DNA from: Sporosarcina luteola
GTDB lineage: Bacteria > Bacillota > Bacilli > Bacillales_A > Planococcaceae
DNA length: 64,000 nt
NCBI RefSeq assembly: GCF_023715585.1
Contig: NZ_JAMBOK010000001.1
Span: 1,922,001 to 1,986,000, forward strand
Direction: 5' to 3'
Position numbers and translations under genes: made by a program. Every line of letters begins with the position of its first letter. Position 1 is the first letter of the stretch. Under the pieces are notes generated by a model. The model had not been told where the DNA came from. It ran no database searches and saw nothing but the letters and a program-made list of their open reading frames with translations. Shown here piece by piece: positions 43,314 through 51,568 of this stretch.

Positions 43314-44150
43314 ATGGCAAAAAAACAACTAATTATGGAGAAAGCTTTGGAGCTCTTTGCAAAGCAAGGATTTGAAGCAACATCTGTCCAACAAATAACT
43401 GACCATTGCGGAATTTCCAAAGGAGCTTTCTATTTATCGTTCAAGTCGAAAGACGAACTGATTGTCGCGTTGATCGATCACTTTATGAGACAGTTCACAG
43501 CCGACATTGACTACGTGGTCAATCACGAGCAGAATGACGCCGATTTATTATATGATTTCTATTACACGACATTTCAATCGTTTAATAAACATTCCGATTT
43601 TGCCAAGATCCTCATGAAGGAACCGACGCAATCATTCAATGAAGAGCTGTTCACAAAGCTCCATAATTACAATAAATCTATCGAAAAAGTGATTTTGTCG
43701 ATGATTGATCGCTTATATGGCGAACAAGCCAATGACTTAAAATATGATTTAGCATTTTGTATTAAAGGCTTTATGAACACCTATTCCGAGTTATTCCTGC
43801 TGTATAAATTACCGATCGACTTGGATTTGCTCGCACGATCCCTCGTCGAAAAGACGGATCTATTAGCTAAAAACATGACACTTTCCTTCATTTCCGATGA
43901 ATTGATTCAGATGATTGATCAGCCGTTGAATGAAGAGCGCACATTGGATCAGATTGTTGAAATTGTGGAAAAGAATATTGAGGATATGGAGGATTCAATC
44001 GAGAAAGAGTCGTTGATTCTCTTGAAGCATGAGCTGTTGGAGCCATCACAGCATCCGGCGATTGTAAAGGGGTTATTGGAGAATATCCGCCAACATCCGC
44101 ATTGCAAATGGGCCGCATATTTACTGAGGAGGCATTTTGGTATAAAGTGA
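43314..44150 (+). CDS. TetR/AcrR-family transcription regulator (YerO-like)
   Basis: 278 residues; residues 1-50 form the TetR DNA-binding domain (EKALELFAKQGFEATSVQQI, CGISKGAFYLSFKSKDELI). The long C-terminal ligand domain is helical and ends with an unusual HEAT-like stretch (HPAIVKGLLENIRQHPHCKWA). Divergent from the RND gene with a 100-bp gap, it is probably its repressor, the arrangement of yerO and yerP in B. subtilis. Confidence 0.9.
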   Translation: MAKKQLIMEKALELFAKQGFEATSVQQITDHCGISKGAFYLSFKSKDELIVALIDHFMRQFTADIDYVVNHEQNDADLLYDFYYTTFQSFNKHSDFAKILMKEPTQSFNEELFTKLHNYNKSIEKVILSMIDRLYGEQANDLKYDLAFCIKGFMNTYSELFLLYKLPIDLDLLARSLVEKTDLLAKNMTLSFISDELIQMIDQPLNEERTLDQIVEIVEKNIEDMEDSIEKESLILLKHELLEPSQHPAIVKGLLENIRQHPHCKWAAYLLRRHFGIK

Positions 44151-44152
44151 GC

Positions 44153-44194
44153 AAAAACGCTTTGGCAGCTATTGAAGCTGTTCAAAGCGTTTTC
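44153..44194. terminator. Bidirectional terminator between the TetR and DinB genes
   Basis: AAAACGCTTTG and CAAAGCGTTTT with an inner GCAGCT/AGCTGT stem; A-run on one side and T-run on the other serve both convergent genes. Confidence 0.88.
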
Positions 44195-44202
44195 GCCGTT
44201 AA

Positions 44203-44673
44203 TTATTCTCCGATGGTCCGGTTCAATCCATGGATGACGCCTGCGTGCAGACCTTCATGCCATACAGAGCATTGAATAACCGCATCGACTGTTCCCATCG
44301 TTAACATGTCGCCAATTTTAATCGGTTCAGGCAGCACTTGATCAAGATTGCCTTCCAACGCTTCAACAACGCGCGGCATCTGCTCCTGTAAAGCCGCAAG
44401 CAGTTCCTCTTTCGAAGGTACTTGTCCTTCCCACTTTGCCGGGCTCGTACCCATTCCGAAAAACGCATCCCACTCATTGTGCTGTGGCTCATATGATGGC
44501 AGAACCTTCGCTACAAATTGTTCCAGTGAAATGTAAATATGCCCGACATTCCAACGAATTGTATTATTGAACCCCGTCGGTTGCTTATCCCACGCATCTT
44601 CCTTCGCCTTAGATAATCGCCCCATCGTATACATCCTTGCAAATTTCAATTGTTCAATTGTCGCCAATTTCAA
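44203..44673 (-). CDS. DinB-family protein
   Basis: 156 residues: RMYTMGRLSKAKEDAWDKQP, then WNVGHIYISLEQFV with the first metal histidine, and CSVWHEGLHAGVIHGL with two more, the three-histidine pattern of DinB/YfiT-like proteins. Reaction unknown. It is unrelated in position to the DinB gene near 2.0-2.6 kb. Confidence 0.88.
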   Translation of the reverse strand: MKLATIEQLKFARMYTMGRLSKAKEDAWDKQPTGFNNTIRWNVGHIYISLEQFVAKVLPSYEPQHNEWDAFFGMGTSPAKWEGQVPSKEELLAALQEQMPRVVEALEGNLDQVLPEPIKIGDMLTMGTVDAVIQCSVWHEGLHAGVIHGLNRTIGE

Positions 44674-44745
44674 TTCCCCCTTTACTTCATCATACTAAAA
44701 GGAAATGAAAAAAGAAAAGCGGACATCCGCTGTCGGTTGTCCACT

Positions 44746-45081
44746 TCACTTGAAATCTATTGGTTTGTCGTTTCTCTTTTGGCTGTTCCACTTTTCACGG
44801 GTCATGCTGTTGAATTCCCGATTTTCATTCGTCTGTGCCTTCGTAGACATATCATTATCCATCAATTGGAATTCATTTGCAAATGGTTTATTTTCGCTAT
44901 AAGCGGATGGATCATCCATGCCTGTTCCGTCTTGTGCATTTTTACGGAATTCATTTGTAAAGTTCGAGTCGGCAGGGTCCGCTAAGGGCAATTCATACGT
45001 TGGTCCTACCCCTTTTCCAGGATGCAGGATTTTCGGTTCCAAGTCCTTTTTGTTCGGATATTTACCATCAACGATCGTCAT
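44746..45081 (-). CDS. Hydrophilic protein with a DPADSN motif
   Basis: 111 residues from ATG 45081 after AAAGGAGGAATCC. Strongly hydrophilic and probably disordered, with YELPLADPADSNFTNEF near residue 30-45 and MDDPSAYSENKPFANEF later. The same motif (ELPLSDPADSN ... DPSRY) forms the tail of the mechanosensitive-channel-like protein at 37852, so the two share a short element of unknown role. No known domain. Confidence 0.7.
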   Translation of the reverse strand: MTIVDGKYPNKKDLEPKILHPGKGVGPTYELPLADPADSNFTNEFRKNAQDGTGMDDPSAYSENKPFANEFQLMDNDMSTKAQTNENREFNSMTREKWNSQKRNDKPIDFK

Positions 45082-45268
45082 ATGGATTCCTCCTTTTTCT
45101 CTCATCAAACAAGGAAATCCCTCGCAAGGCGAGAGGTGGTTATCATCTATACCCGTCGACGTTTAGTCGCAAACCTATTCTTTCAAAATAATTTGCAAAT
45201 GAAACATTTTCCTATTTTACACGTCAAAGTTACATAGAAAGTAACGGAGAAAATCGCGAGGTGATTGT

Positions 45269-45919
45269 ATGCAAAAATGGTTCGGGGTTGTCTTTCCTAT
45301 ACTTAGCATTTTGTTGTTGTTATGGATTGAGCAAAGTGTCGGTGTAACGTATGGAGTTAAAACTGTCGCGAAGGTGATTCTATTTCTCGCAATCCCTTTG
45401 ATGCTTTTCCGCGCGACGAAGTTTCCATTTCTCCGGTTTCGGAAAGCTGACCGAAAGAGCATTCAGCTTGCCTTCATTTTAGGAATATCAATAATGGCGC
45501 TCATCATCGGTGCATTCCTTTTATTGCAACCGCACATCGACATCGCTTCCTTGCGGGAAGATTTGCTGCAATCCGGCATTACACCTGCCGTATTCCCGTT
45601 CATCGCACTATATATTTTGATCGGAAACTCGGTCATTGAGGAATTCTTTTTTCGCGGTTTGCTTCCCAACCTATTCGGCCAATCAAAAATGCGGTTCATC
45701 CTGCCGCCATTCTTTTTCGCTATTTACCATATCGCAATTTTCCTTCCATGGTTTACATTGCCGATTTTACTGCTCGCGGTTGGAGGACTTTGGGCAGGCG
45801 GGCTGATCTTTCAGCTTGTAAATGAAAAATGCAACACGATCCTGCCATCTTGGATCATCCATATGTGTGCGGATCTTGGCATATTATTTATCGGGGTGTA
45901 TGTCCTTTATTTTTATTAA
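45269..45919 (+). CDS. CPBP-family intramembrane protease
   Basis: 216 residues, about six to seven membrane segments. The Abi/CPBP active-site motifs are NSVIEEFFFRGLLP (EExxxR), FFAIYHIAIFLPW and a last His in IHMCADLGIL. Members include type II CAAX-like proteases and bacteriocin self-immunity proteins. CGAGGTGATTGT precedes the ATG. Its 3' end overlaps the convergent potassium channel gene by 32 bases. Confidence 0.88.
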   Translation: MQKWFGVVFPILSILLLLWIEQSVGVTYGVKTVAKVILFLAIPLMLFRATKFPFLRFRKADRKSIQLAFILGISIMALIIGAFLLLQPHIDIASLREDLLQSGITPAVFPFIALYILIGNSVIEEFFFRGLLPNLFGQSKMRFILPPFFFAIYHIAIFLPWFTLPILLLAVGGLWAGGLIFQLVNEKCNTILPSWIIHMCADLGILFIGVYVLYFY

Positions 45920-46922
45920 CACGGAAATTCTCGATTTTTTTCGGATTGCCGATGACAATCAGCGTATCTCCCTGCTGGAATTTTTCACTCAAATCCGGAT
46001 TGCTGAGCAGTTCTTCCCGCCGTAAAATCGCGACGAGGGTGATTTCAAAGTGTTTCTGCAGGTTTGCGTCCTCGATCGTCATCCCGATAAACGGTTCCGT
46101 ATCATCCAGAGCAACTTCGCCTACCATGAACTCTTTTTCTTCCGAACGGATCAGATCATTGATGAAGTCGGTGCCGTTCGGTTTCATGATAGACATCGCC
46201 AACTCCCTGCCCCCGATGATAGACGGGTTTATGACGCTATCTGCGCCCGCTTTTACCAATATATCCTCCGAGTCATCCCGTTCCGCACGTGCGGAGATGA
46301 CAATACCCTTATTGATGCTCTTTGCAGTCAAAGTGATGAATACATTATCGGCGTCATTGGAGAGAGTGGTGATAAGTGCACGTGCTTTATCGACACGTGC
46401 TTGCAGCAAGACTGCTTTGTCAGTCGGGTCGCCAATCAGACGAAGAGTACCCGGTTCGACGAATTCCATCAGATCGCTTTCATTTTCATGAATGACTAAA
46501 ACTTGGACGTTTTCCTCCTTCAGCTGCTTATACACTTGCCGTCCGACGCGCCCGAAACCGCAGACGATGATATGATCGTCCAAATTGGCAATTTGTTTCT
46601 CCATCCTTCTCACCCACACTTTATTCGATAGTTGCTGTTCGATGAAATAGGAAGCCCCGATCCCTAACGCATACGTCACAATTCCCGCTCCTAGCGGTAC
46701 AAGAAACAGGGCAAACCAACGGCCTTCTTCCGTCGTCGGATAAATGTCTCCATAACCGATCGTCATGACTGAAATGATTGTCATCCAAAACGCATTAAAT
46801 GGGGATAAACCTTCAAAATACATGAATCCGACCGTTGCCAGGACAAGGAGCAACACCATTATAGCGAACAAGAAAATGACCCGCTTATATCGCCTGTCCA
46901 AATCCATCCATCGGCTATACAA
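45888..46922 (-). CDS. Two-TM potassium channel with RCK (TrkA-N) domain, YugO-like
   Basis: 344 residues if started at TTG 46922, five bases after GGAGGTGG; an upstream extension to 47045 lacks a ribosome site. TM1 (VIFLFAIMVLLLVLATVGFMY), a pore loop with the selectivity filter SVMTIGYGD, TM2, then an RCK domain with the Rossmann motif IIVCGFGRVGRQVY and a TrkA-C domain at the end. The B. subtilis homologue YugO mediates K+ signalling in biofilms. Confidence 0.9.
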   Translation of the reverse strand: MYSRWMDLDRRYKRVIFLFAIMVLLLVLATVGFMYFEGLSPFNAFWMTIISVMTIGYGDIYPTTEEGRWFALFLVPLGAGIVTYALGIGASYFIEQQLSNKVWVRRMEKQIANLDDHIIVCGFGRVGRQVYKQLKEENVQVLVIHENESDLMEFVEPGTLRLIGDPTDKAVLLQARVDKARALITTLSNDADNVFITLTAKSINKGIVISARAERDDSEDILVKAGADSVINPSIIGGRELAMSIMKPNGTDFINDLIRSEEKEFMVGEVALDDTEPFIGMTIEDANLQKHFEITLVAILRREELLSNPDLSEKFQQGDTLIVIGNPKKIENFRVNKNKGHTPR

Positions 46923-47099
46923 ACCGGCCACCTCCGTGCAAAAGTTTTTCTTTTTGTATTCCTTTAGTTGGTGATTTGTAAACCTTTGTAGTCGGTTGTT
47001 ATATGCGCTTTTTACTTTCCTAAGTGTTAGAATTAACTGAATCAACCGGTTAGAATGTACTATGTCACAAATAGAAGCTAATAGGAGGACTGTATTATC

Positions 47100-47480
47100 G
47101 TGAGAAACTGGATTTTATTCCTTTGTATCTTTGTACTCCCCACTTTGTTTTTAATAGGTTGTAGTAGCGATAAAGAAAAGACAAATAAAGTCGATTCAAC
47201 GAGCAGGACAATTCTGGATGATGTCGAAATACAAGCGAATGACTTATTGGAAAAAGACAAAGAGATTTCAGCGTTTACAATTGATAGTATCGAATATAGC
47301 CATGAAAATCAGGACTCAGATAAAGTGTTCATCCTTTTTTATTCAATGAAACCTTCAAATCCCGAAAACTTCATATTAACAGGCAGTGGTGTTATGGGAA
47401 CTGACGGGTGGGTAAAAGAGCTAGTGTATTATGTGACCGCTAAAGATAGTGGTGAGCTCCTTTTTAGCACAAGTCCTTAG
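47100..47480 (+). CDS. Small lipoprotein of unknown function
   Basis: 126 residues from GTG 47100 after AGGAGG. Lipoprotein signal ILFLCIFVLPTLFLIGCSS with the lipid-accepting Cys at residue 21; a predicted single small alpha/beta domain follows (SAFTIDSIEYSHENQDSDKV, GTDGWVKELVYYVTA). No family known to me. The 195 bases after its stop hold no gene I trust. Confidence 0.7.
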   Translation: MRNWILFLCIFVLPTLFLIGCSSDKEKTNKVDSTSRTILDDVEIQANDLLEKDKEISAFTIDSIEYSHENQDSDKVFILFYSMKPSNPENFILTGSGVMGTDGWVKELVYYVTAKDSGELLFSTSP

Positions 47481-47631
47481 TAAATGGTTCACAGCTAATT
47501 CGATTAGAACCAGGACACTTCTAGTGAGCTGCTTGATGGAAGAGTTAATAATAAAAGAAAGATATTCTGTCAGTTTATTTAAGTTTGGAAATGACGATGG
47601 AAGAAGTAAGACGTCTATGATAATAACTAGA

Positions 47632-47673
47632 AAATCCGCATACCTGCCAATTTCTCGGCAATGCATGCGGATT
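47632..47673 (-). terminator. Terminator after the sensor kinase gene
   Basis: ATCCGCATGC pairs with GGTATGCGGAT across an inner TTGCCGAGAAATTGGCA hairpin, followed by TTTTC on the minus strand. Confidence 0.7.
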
Positions 47674-47675
47674 GT

Positions 47676-49889
47676 TTATTTTGTCGGCACAATCACAGTC
47701 ACTTTGAATAGATCTCCGTCCAGATCAATTTTCATCGTCCCACCGTGCATGTCGACAATTGATTGTGCAATCGCTAATCCAAGTCCCGAGCCGTCAGTAT
47801 GACGTGATGTATCCGCACGCTTGAAACGTTCAAACAGTTCATCGACATTTTCACCAAGCTCGTATTTCGTTATGTTCTTCACGACGAACTCTGCGGACTC
47901 CCCTACTTTTCGGAGTGTGACGTACACGCGAGTGCCCGGCAATGAATATTTGATCGCATTGACGATCAGGTTATCAAGTACTCGCCACCATCTTTGGCCG
48001 TCTACATAGGCAATTAGCATGTCTTCAGGCAGTGCCGTTCGGAAGTCGAGACCGGAGTTGGCAATCTCTTCGGCATGTTCCGCAAGCGCCTGCTGGAGCA
48101 ATTGCGTCAAATCGACACGTTGCTTGTGCAGTTCCAGATTGCCACTCGCCATTTTCGACACTTCGAATAAATCCTCGATAAGCGTTTTAAGGCGTTGCGA
48201 TTTTTTATCAAGTATATCGACATATTTCGCGCGTTCTTCCGGTGTAATCGTTTCATCCTTCAATAGATCTGTGTATGTGATGATCGATGTCAACGGCGTT
48301 CGCAAATCATGGCTTACATTTGTGATCAATTCCGTCTTCAACCGTTCGCTTTTCGCCTGCTCGGTCATGGAAATCCGTACGCCTTCACGTAGATTGTTCA
48401 AGTTCTTCGCATGATCCGCAAGTGGTGAACGGCCTTCGACCTTGATATCTTCATTCAAGCGTCCTGCTGCCATCTTTTCCGTCGCTACGATGATCCGGTT
48501 CAAGTACGCAGAACGCCTTACGAAAATATAGAGGGCAGGCAGGCCAAGAAATATGACGCAAAATGCGTAGATGATGAATAAGGACCCATTCATAATACCG
48601 ACAAAGAATCCGATTCCCGCTAAGAAAAATCCGATAAGCAGAATGAATGACTGTACGCCGATCGTTCTTTTCAGGAACATTTCACGCCACGCTTTAAGGA
48701 ATTGGAGTGTGAAACTGTTTTTTATATCCCTTGCAAGTACCCCTTTTTTCTCCCATCGTTCCACACTATTCACAAGCTGGAACGCAAGTATGGCAGTCAT
48801 AAGGACGCCACCAATGAAGAAGGTCCCTAGCCAAATAATCCATCTCTCCGGCCTATGGTGCGTAAAATGGTTCAACAGATTGTAAGATTCGCTGTCAATG
48901 TATCCAACGAAAATTAACGCCGACAGTAAAAGTGCAGCCGCCTTCAAATCGATTTTCAAATCGGTATACCTATCCGCAATCTCGGTACCTGTCACCCATT
49001 CCTTCTGAAACTTCATGCCCGTCACCACTGTTGCGAGTGCTGCAATGCCAAGCAGCCAAAATATGTACATGGCAAGTTTTCCTTTATTGAAATCCTGATA
49101 CTGCGGATATAAAGCACCGCCCTTTGCAACGGCTGTCTTCGGAACGATGACTACGCCTTCAAACGATTTCACAGAATTCATTATTGTAACCTCTGTATCC
49201 AGAAACATACTATCTTTACCTTCTTGATAAATGGAAGTCTTTATCCATTCATTTAAACCGTTATGTCCTGGTAATGAATTCGCTTTAAAATAACCTTTTG
49301 CGGCATTAAATTGCTTTTTATAAATCGTAGGTACTGAAACATCTCCGGAAGAAAACCTTTCCCCCGTTTCAACATCCGTGAATTCATAGGCAACCGGCAA
49401 TGAAAATGAATTGGCTTGGACTTCATTCACATATTGGGCTATTGCTTTCTCTTTTTCTTTGCGAATTTTCGCCTCAACATAGGCATCGCTCTCGAAGTTT
49501 TTTCGGATATCCGCAAGTTTCATGTCCCGTTCTTCGATCAACGAATTCATCAACACTTCATTTCCGGCCTCTTTCGCATCTGTTATCCTCTGTGCGTATT
49601 GGTCATGGATATTGGAGAGTTGGTCTGAAAGTGTACCGTAGCGAGTCCGATGATCTTCGATTTCATTGTCTGAGACGGTAATCTTTTTCATCGCCTCTTC
49701 CTCATCAATCGGGTTAAGCACAGTCGGTCCGATTGTGTTGTAAAACTCATCTAGCCGCCAAGCGAAGTCATCGAAATCGGAGAAATCCTTTCCAATCAGT
49801 CCCGTTCCCTGCCTCGCAAATGAAAGACTGGAAAGCAACACAAGCGTTACGAGCGCTGACCATATTAATAGTAGTACTTTGTTTTTCAT
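47676..49889 (-). CDS. Large sensor histidine kinase
   Basis: 737 residues from ATG 49889. An N-terminal membrane segment (VLLLIWSALVTLVLLSSLSFA), a ~230-residue extracellular domain with coiled-coil parts, then five or six membrane segments (~270-470), a HAMP-like linker (ATEKMAAGRLNEDIKV), the phosphoacceptor motif ITNVSHDLRTPLTSI, and an ATPase domain (LIVNAIKYSLPG, GSGLGLAIAQSIVDM). Partner of the OmpR-type regulator upstream. The multi-TM middle part is unusual for the class. Confidence 0.9.
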   Translation of the reverse strand: MKNKVLLLIWSALVTLVLLSSLSFARQGTGLIGKDFSDFDDFAWRLDEFYNTIGPTVLNPIDEEEAMKKITVSDNEIEDHRTRYGTLSDQLSNIHDQYAQRITDAKEAGNEVLMNSLIEERDMKLADIRKNFESDAYVEAKIRKEKEKAIAQYVNEVQANSFSLPVAYEFTDVETGERFSSGDVSVPTIYKKQFNAAKGYFKANSLPGHNGLNEWIKTSIYQEGKDSMFLDTEVTIMNSVKSFEGVVIVPKTAVAKGGALYPQYQDFNKGKLAMYIFWLLGIAALATVVTGMKFQKEWVTGTEIADRYTDLKIDLKAAALLLSALIFVGYIDSESYNLLNHFTHHRPERWIIWLGTFFIGGVLMTAILAFQLVNSVERWEKKGVLARDIKNSFTLQFLKAWREMFLKRTIGVQSFILLIGFFLAGIGFFVGIMNGSLFIIYAFCVIFLGLPALYIFVRRSAYLNRIIVATEKMAAGRLNEDIKVEGRSPLADHAKNLNNLREGVRISMTEQAKSERLKTELITNVSHDLRTPLTSIITYTDLLKDETITPEERAKYVDILDKKSQRLKTLIEDLFEVSKMASGNLELHKQRVDLTQLLQQALAEHAEEIANSGLDFRTALPEDMLIAYVDGQRWWRVLDNLIVNAIKYSLPGTRVYVTLRKVGESAEFVVKNITKYELGENVDELFERFKRADTSRHTDGSGLGLAIAQSIVDMHGGTMKIDLDGDLFKVTVIVPTK

Positions 49890-50068
49890 CAAGCTGTTCC
49901 CCCTCTAATGATGCGCGTGAAATAGGCGATTGCCCGTGAAGATCTTTCCCATCCACTTTCGATAATCCCTAGGATGTAGGGGAAACAATAGCCGATGCTG
50001 ACAATTGCAATACAGATGGAGAACAAAGAAAATATATTGCCCCAATCACTTTTCGATTTTGTAGCCAA
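49889..50068 (-). CDS. Small single-TM protein between regulator and kinase (easily missed)
   Basis: A 59-codon frame starts at TTG 50068 inside the 3' end of the regulator gene, nine bases after AGGTGG, and stops in a TGATG overlap with the kinase ATG. The product begins MATKSKSDWGN, has one long membrane helix (IFSLFSICIAIVSIGYCF) and ends with a basic amphipathic part (ERSSRAIAYFTRIIRGG). The overlap on both sides argues for a real, coupled gene. It could be an accessory subunit of the kinase; no homologue recognised. Confidence 0.6.
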   Translation of the reverse strand: MATKSKSDWGNIFSLFSICIAIVSIGYCFPYILGIIESGWERSSRAIAYFTRIIRGGTA

Positions 50069-50735
50069 TGCCCCACACCACCTTTACATATCTCGGATTT
50101 TTCGGATCCGCCTCGATTTTTTCGCGTATTTTACGGATGTGGACCGCCACAATATTTTCCGCATTATACGCTTCTTCATTCCACACTCGCTCGTAAATCT
50201 CATTTATAGAAAACACACGACCCGCGTTTTTCATAAGCAATTCCGTAATCTTATATTCAATCGGCGTCAGCTTCACTGGTTTCCCATCAACCGATAACTC
50301 TTTCGCGTCCTCATCTAACGCCAAACCGTCAATCTCAATCTTTTTCTGACCATCGTATGTGCCGAACTGGACATACCTGCGCAGCTGCGACTTCACGCGC
50401 GCCATCAGCTCAAGCGGGTGGAATGGCTTCGTCACATAATCATCCGCGCCGACCGACAATCCATGAATCTTATCCGAATCCTCCGCCTTCGCACTCAGCA
50501 TAATGATCGGAATATTTTGCGCCTCCCGGATTTTAAATGTCGCAGTAATCCCATCCATATTGGGCATCATTATATCGAGGATAAGCAGATGAACTTCATT
50601 TATGGTGAGCAGGTCGAGCGCCTCTTTTCCATCCGCTGCTTTCAAAACATTGTATCCTTCATTTTTTAAATAAATTTCAATTCCATCGCGGATCTCTTTA
50701 TCATCATCCGCCACGAGCACTGTGAACTTCGCCAT
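50046..50735 (-). CDS. OmpR-family response regulator
   Basis: 229 residues from ATG 50735, following GAGGTG; GTG 50744 is the alternative. Receiver domain with ADDDKEIRDG, phospho-Asp in LLILDIMMPNMDGI and Lys in YVTKPFHPLELMARV; C-terminal winged helix with LTPIEYKITELLMKNAGRVF and VVWGIGYKIEK. First gene of a regulator / small membrane protein / kinase operon. Confidence 0.93.
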   Translation of the reverse strand: MAKFTVLVADDDKEIRDGIEIYLKNEGYNVLKAADGKEALDLLTINEVHLLILDIMMPNMDGITATFKIREAQNIPIIMLSAKAEDSDKIHGLSVGADDYVTKPFHPLELMARVKSQLRRYVQFGTYDGQKKIEIDGLALDEDAKELSVDGKPVKLTPIEYKITELLMKNAGRVFSINEIYERVWNEEAYNAENIVAVHIRKIREKIEADPKNPRYVKVVWGIGYKIEK

Positions 50736-50812
50736 CTTCCGCACCTCACTTTCCTCTATGATACCAATTGTAGTGGGTAAATCTTAACATTCGATGAGGG
50801 GAATTATGAAGA

Positions 50813-50848
50813 AATTCTTAAGATGGGTGGTTGATCAGCTTAAGAATT
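50813..50848. promoter_or_regulatory. 10-bp inverted repeat upstream of the regulator gene
   Basis: AATTCTTAAG and CTTAAGAATT are separated by 16 bp, about 80-110 bp upstream of the regulator's start; a related ATCTTAAC lies at about 50781. Possible binding sites of the OmpR-type regulator, or a stem-loop. Confidence 0.45.
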
Positions 50849-50876
50849 CCCTTGGAACGCCTAATAAATGGTTGAA

Positions 50877-50929
50877 CGGTGATAAAGTCGGCCTGAGCGG
50901 TGATAAGTTAATACCGAACGGTGATAACT
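50877..50929. repeat. Array G: three 21-bp units, CGGTGATAA orientation
   Basis: Units at 50877, 50898 and 50919 each start CGGTGATAA, the reverse complement of the TTATCACCG type. It lies between divergently read genes and points to the rightward one. Confidence 0.85.
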
Positions 50930-51024
50930 CAAAATTTTGCCCCAACCTCACTCTGCTTTTCTCCCATTTGTAATAATTCAACCCAAAAAGTCCATGCTTC
51001 CCATATATCGGGAGGTGAATTGAC

Positions 51025-51204
51025 ATGGCAAAAGAAAAGAAGATCAAAAAAGGAAATACGTTGGATCGTGAGGAATTCGGATACGGATTTGACATCAGTC
51101 CTGATGATATGGGTGTTATCGGGAAGAATGACAATGTGAAAAATAAGAACAACAAGACAAATGAAGATAAGAACGACCAAAAGCGCCCGCCTACGAATTG
51201 GTGA
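51025..51204 (+). CDS. 59-residue hydrophilic protein
   Basis: ATG 51025 follows GGGAGGTGAATTGAC. The product is very charged: a basic start (MAKEKKIKKGNTLDREEFGY), FDISPDDMGVI in the middle and an Asn/Lys-rich end (KNKNNKTNEDKNDQ) closing with RPPTNW. No hydrophobic core, so probably disordered; no family recognised. The good ribosome site and codon use support it as a gene. Confidence 0.6.
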   Translation: MAKEKKIKKGNTLDREEFGYGFDISPDDMGVIGKNDNVKNKNNKTNEDKNDQKRPPTNW

Positions 51205-51257
51205 AAACTATTGATTTCTTTGAATAAAATGACTATAATTATTTCAACTACATCTTA

Positions 51258-51546
51258 CTAAAGGCAATGAGAGGGAAAAGTAAAAAGAGGATGTCGCATA
51301 GAGAGCTTCTGATGGTGGAAATGAAGCGGACAAATCTTTTGAACATGATCCTCGAGCCGCGCCCTGAACGTCTTCGGACCAGTAGGATGCGACGAGTCGG
51401 CACTTGTTATCCTCGCCGAAGTATAACGCTTTTTCAGCGCGTACTTTTGGAGGCAATCGGTGTGGACTGGTTGCGAAGTAAGGTGGTACCACGGGTTATT
51501 GACCCCGTCCTTATCGGTTTTTATCGATAGGGGCGGGGTTTTTTAT
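51258..51546 (+). ncRNA. T-box leader (methionine tRNA sensing)
   Basis: The antiterminator T-box AGGTGGTACCACG is at 51481-51493, followed by a GACCCCGTCC/GGGGCGGGGT terminator stem with TTTTTT (51511-51546). Upstream lies a stem I region with AGAGAG, GATGGTGGAAA and a likely specifier ATG in GAACATGATC (51345-51347), fitting initiator/elongator tRNA-Met. Uncharged tRNA-Met would allow readthrough into the MetRS gene. Confidence 0.9.
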
Positions 51547-51568
51547 TTTGTTCAGAGGAGGAAATGAC

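Noticed and set aside
47449-47675. Coding remnant after the small lipoprotein gene
   Set aside because: The open stretch has no ribosome site and runs into the kinase terminator; no similarity recognised.
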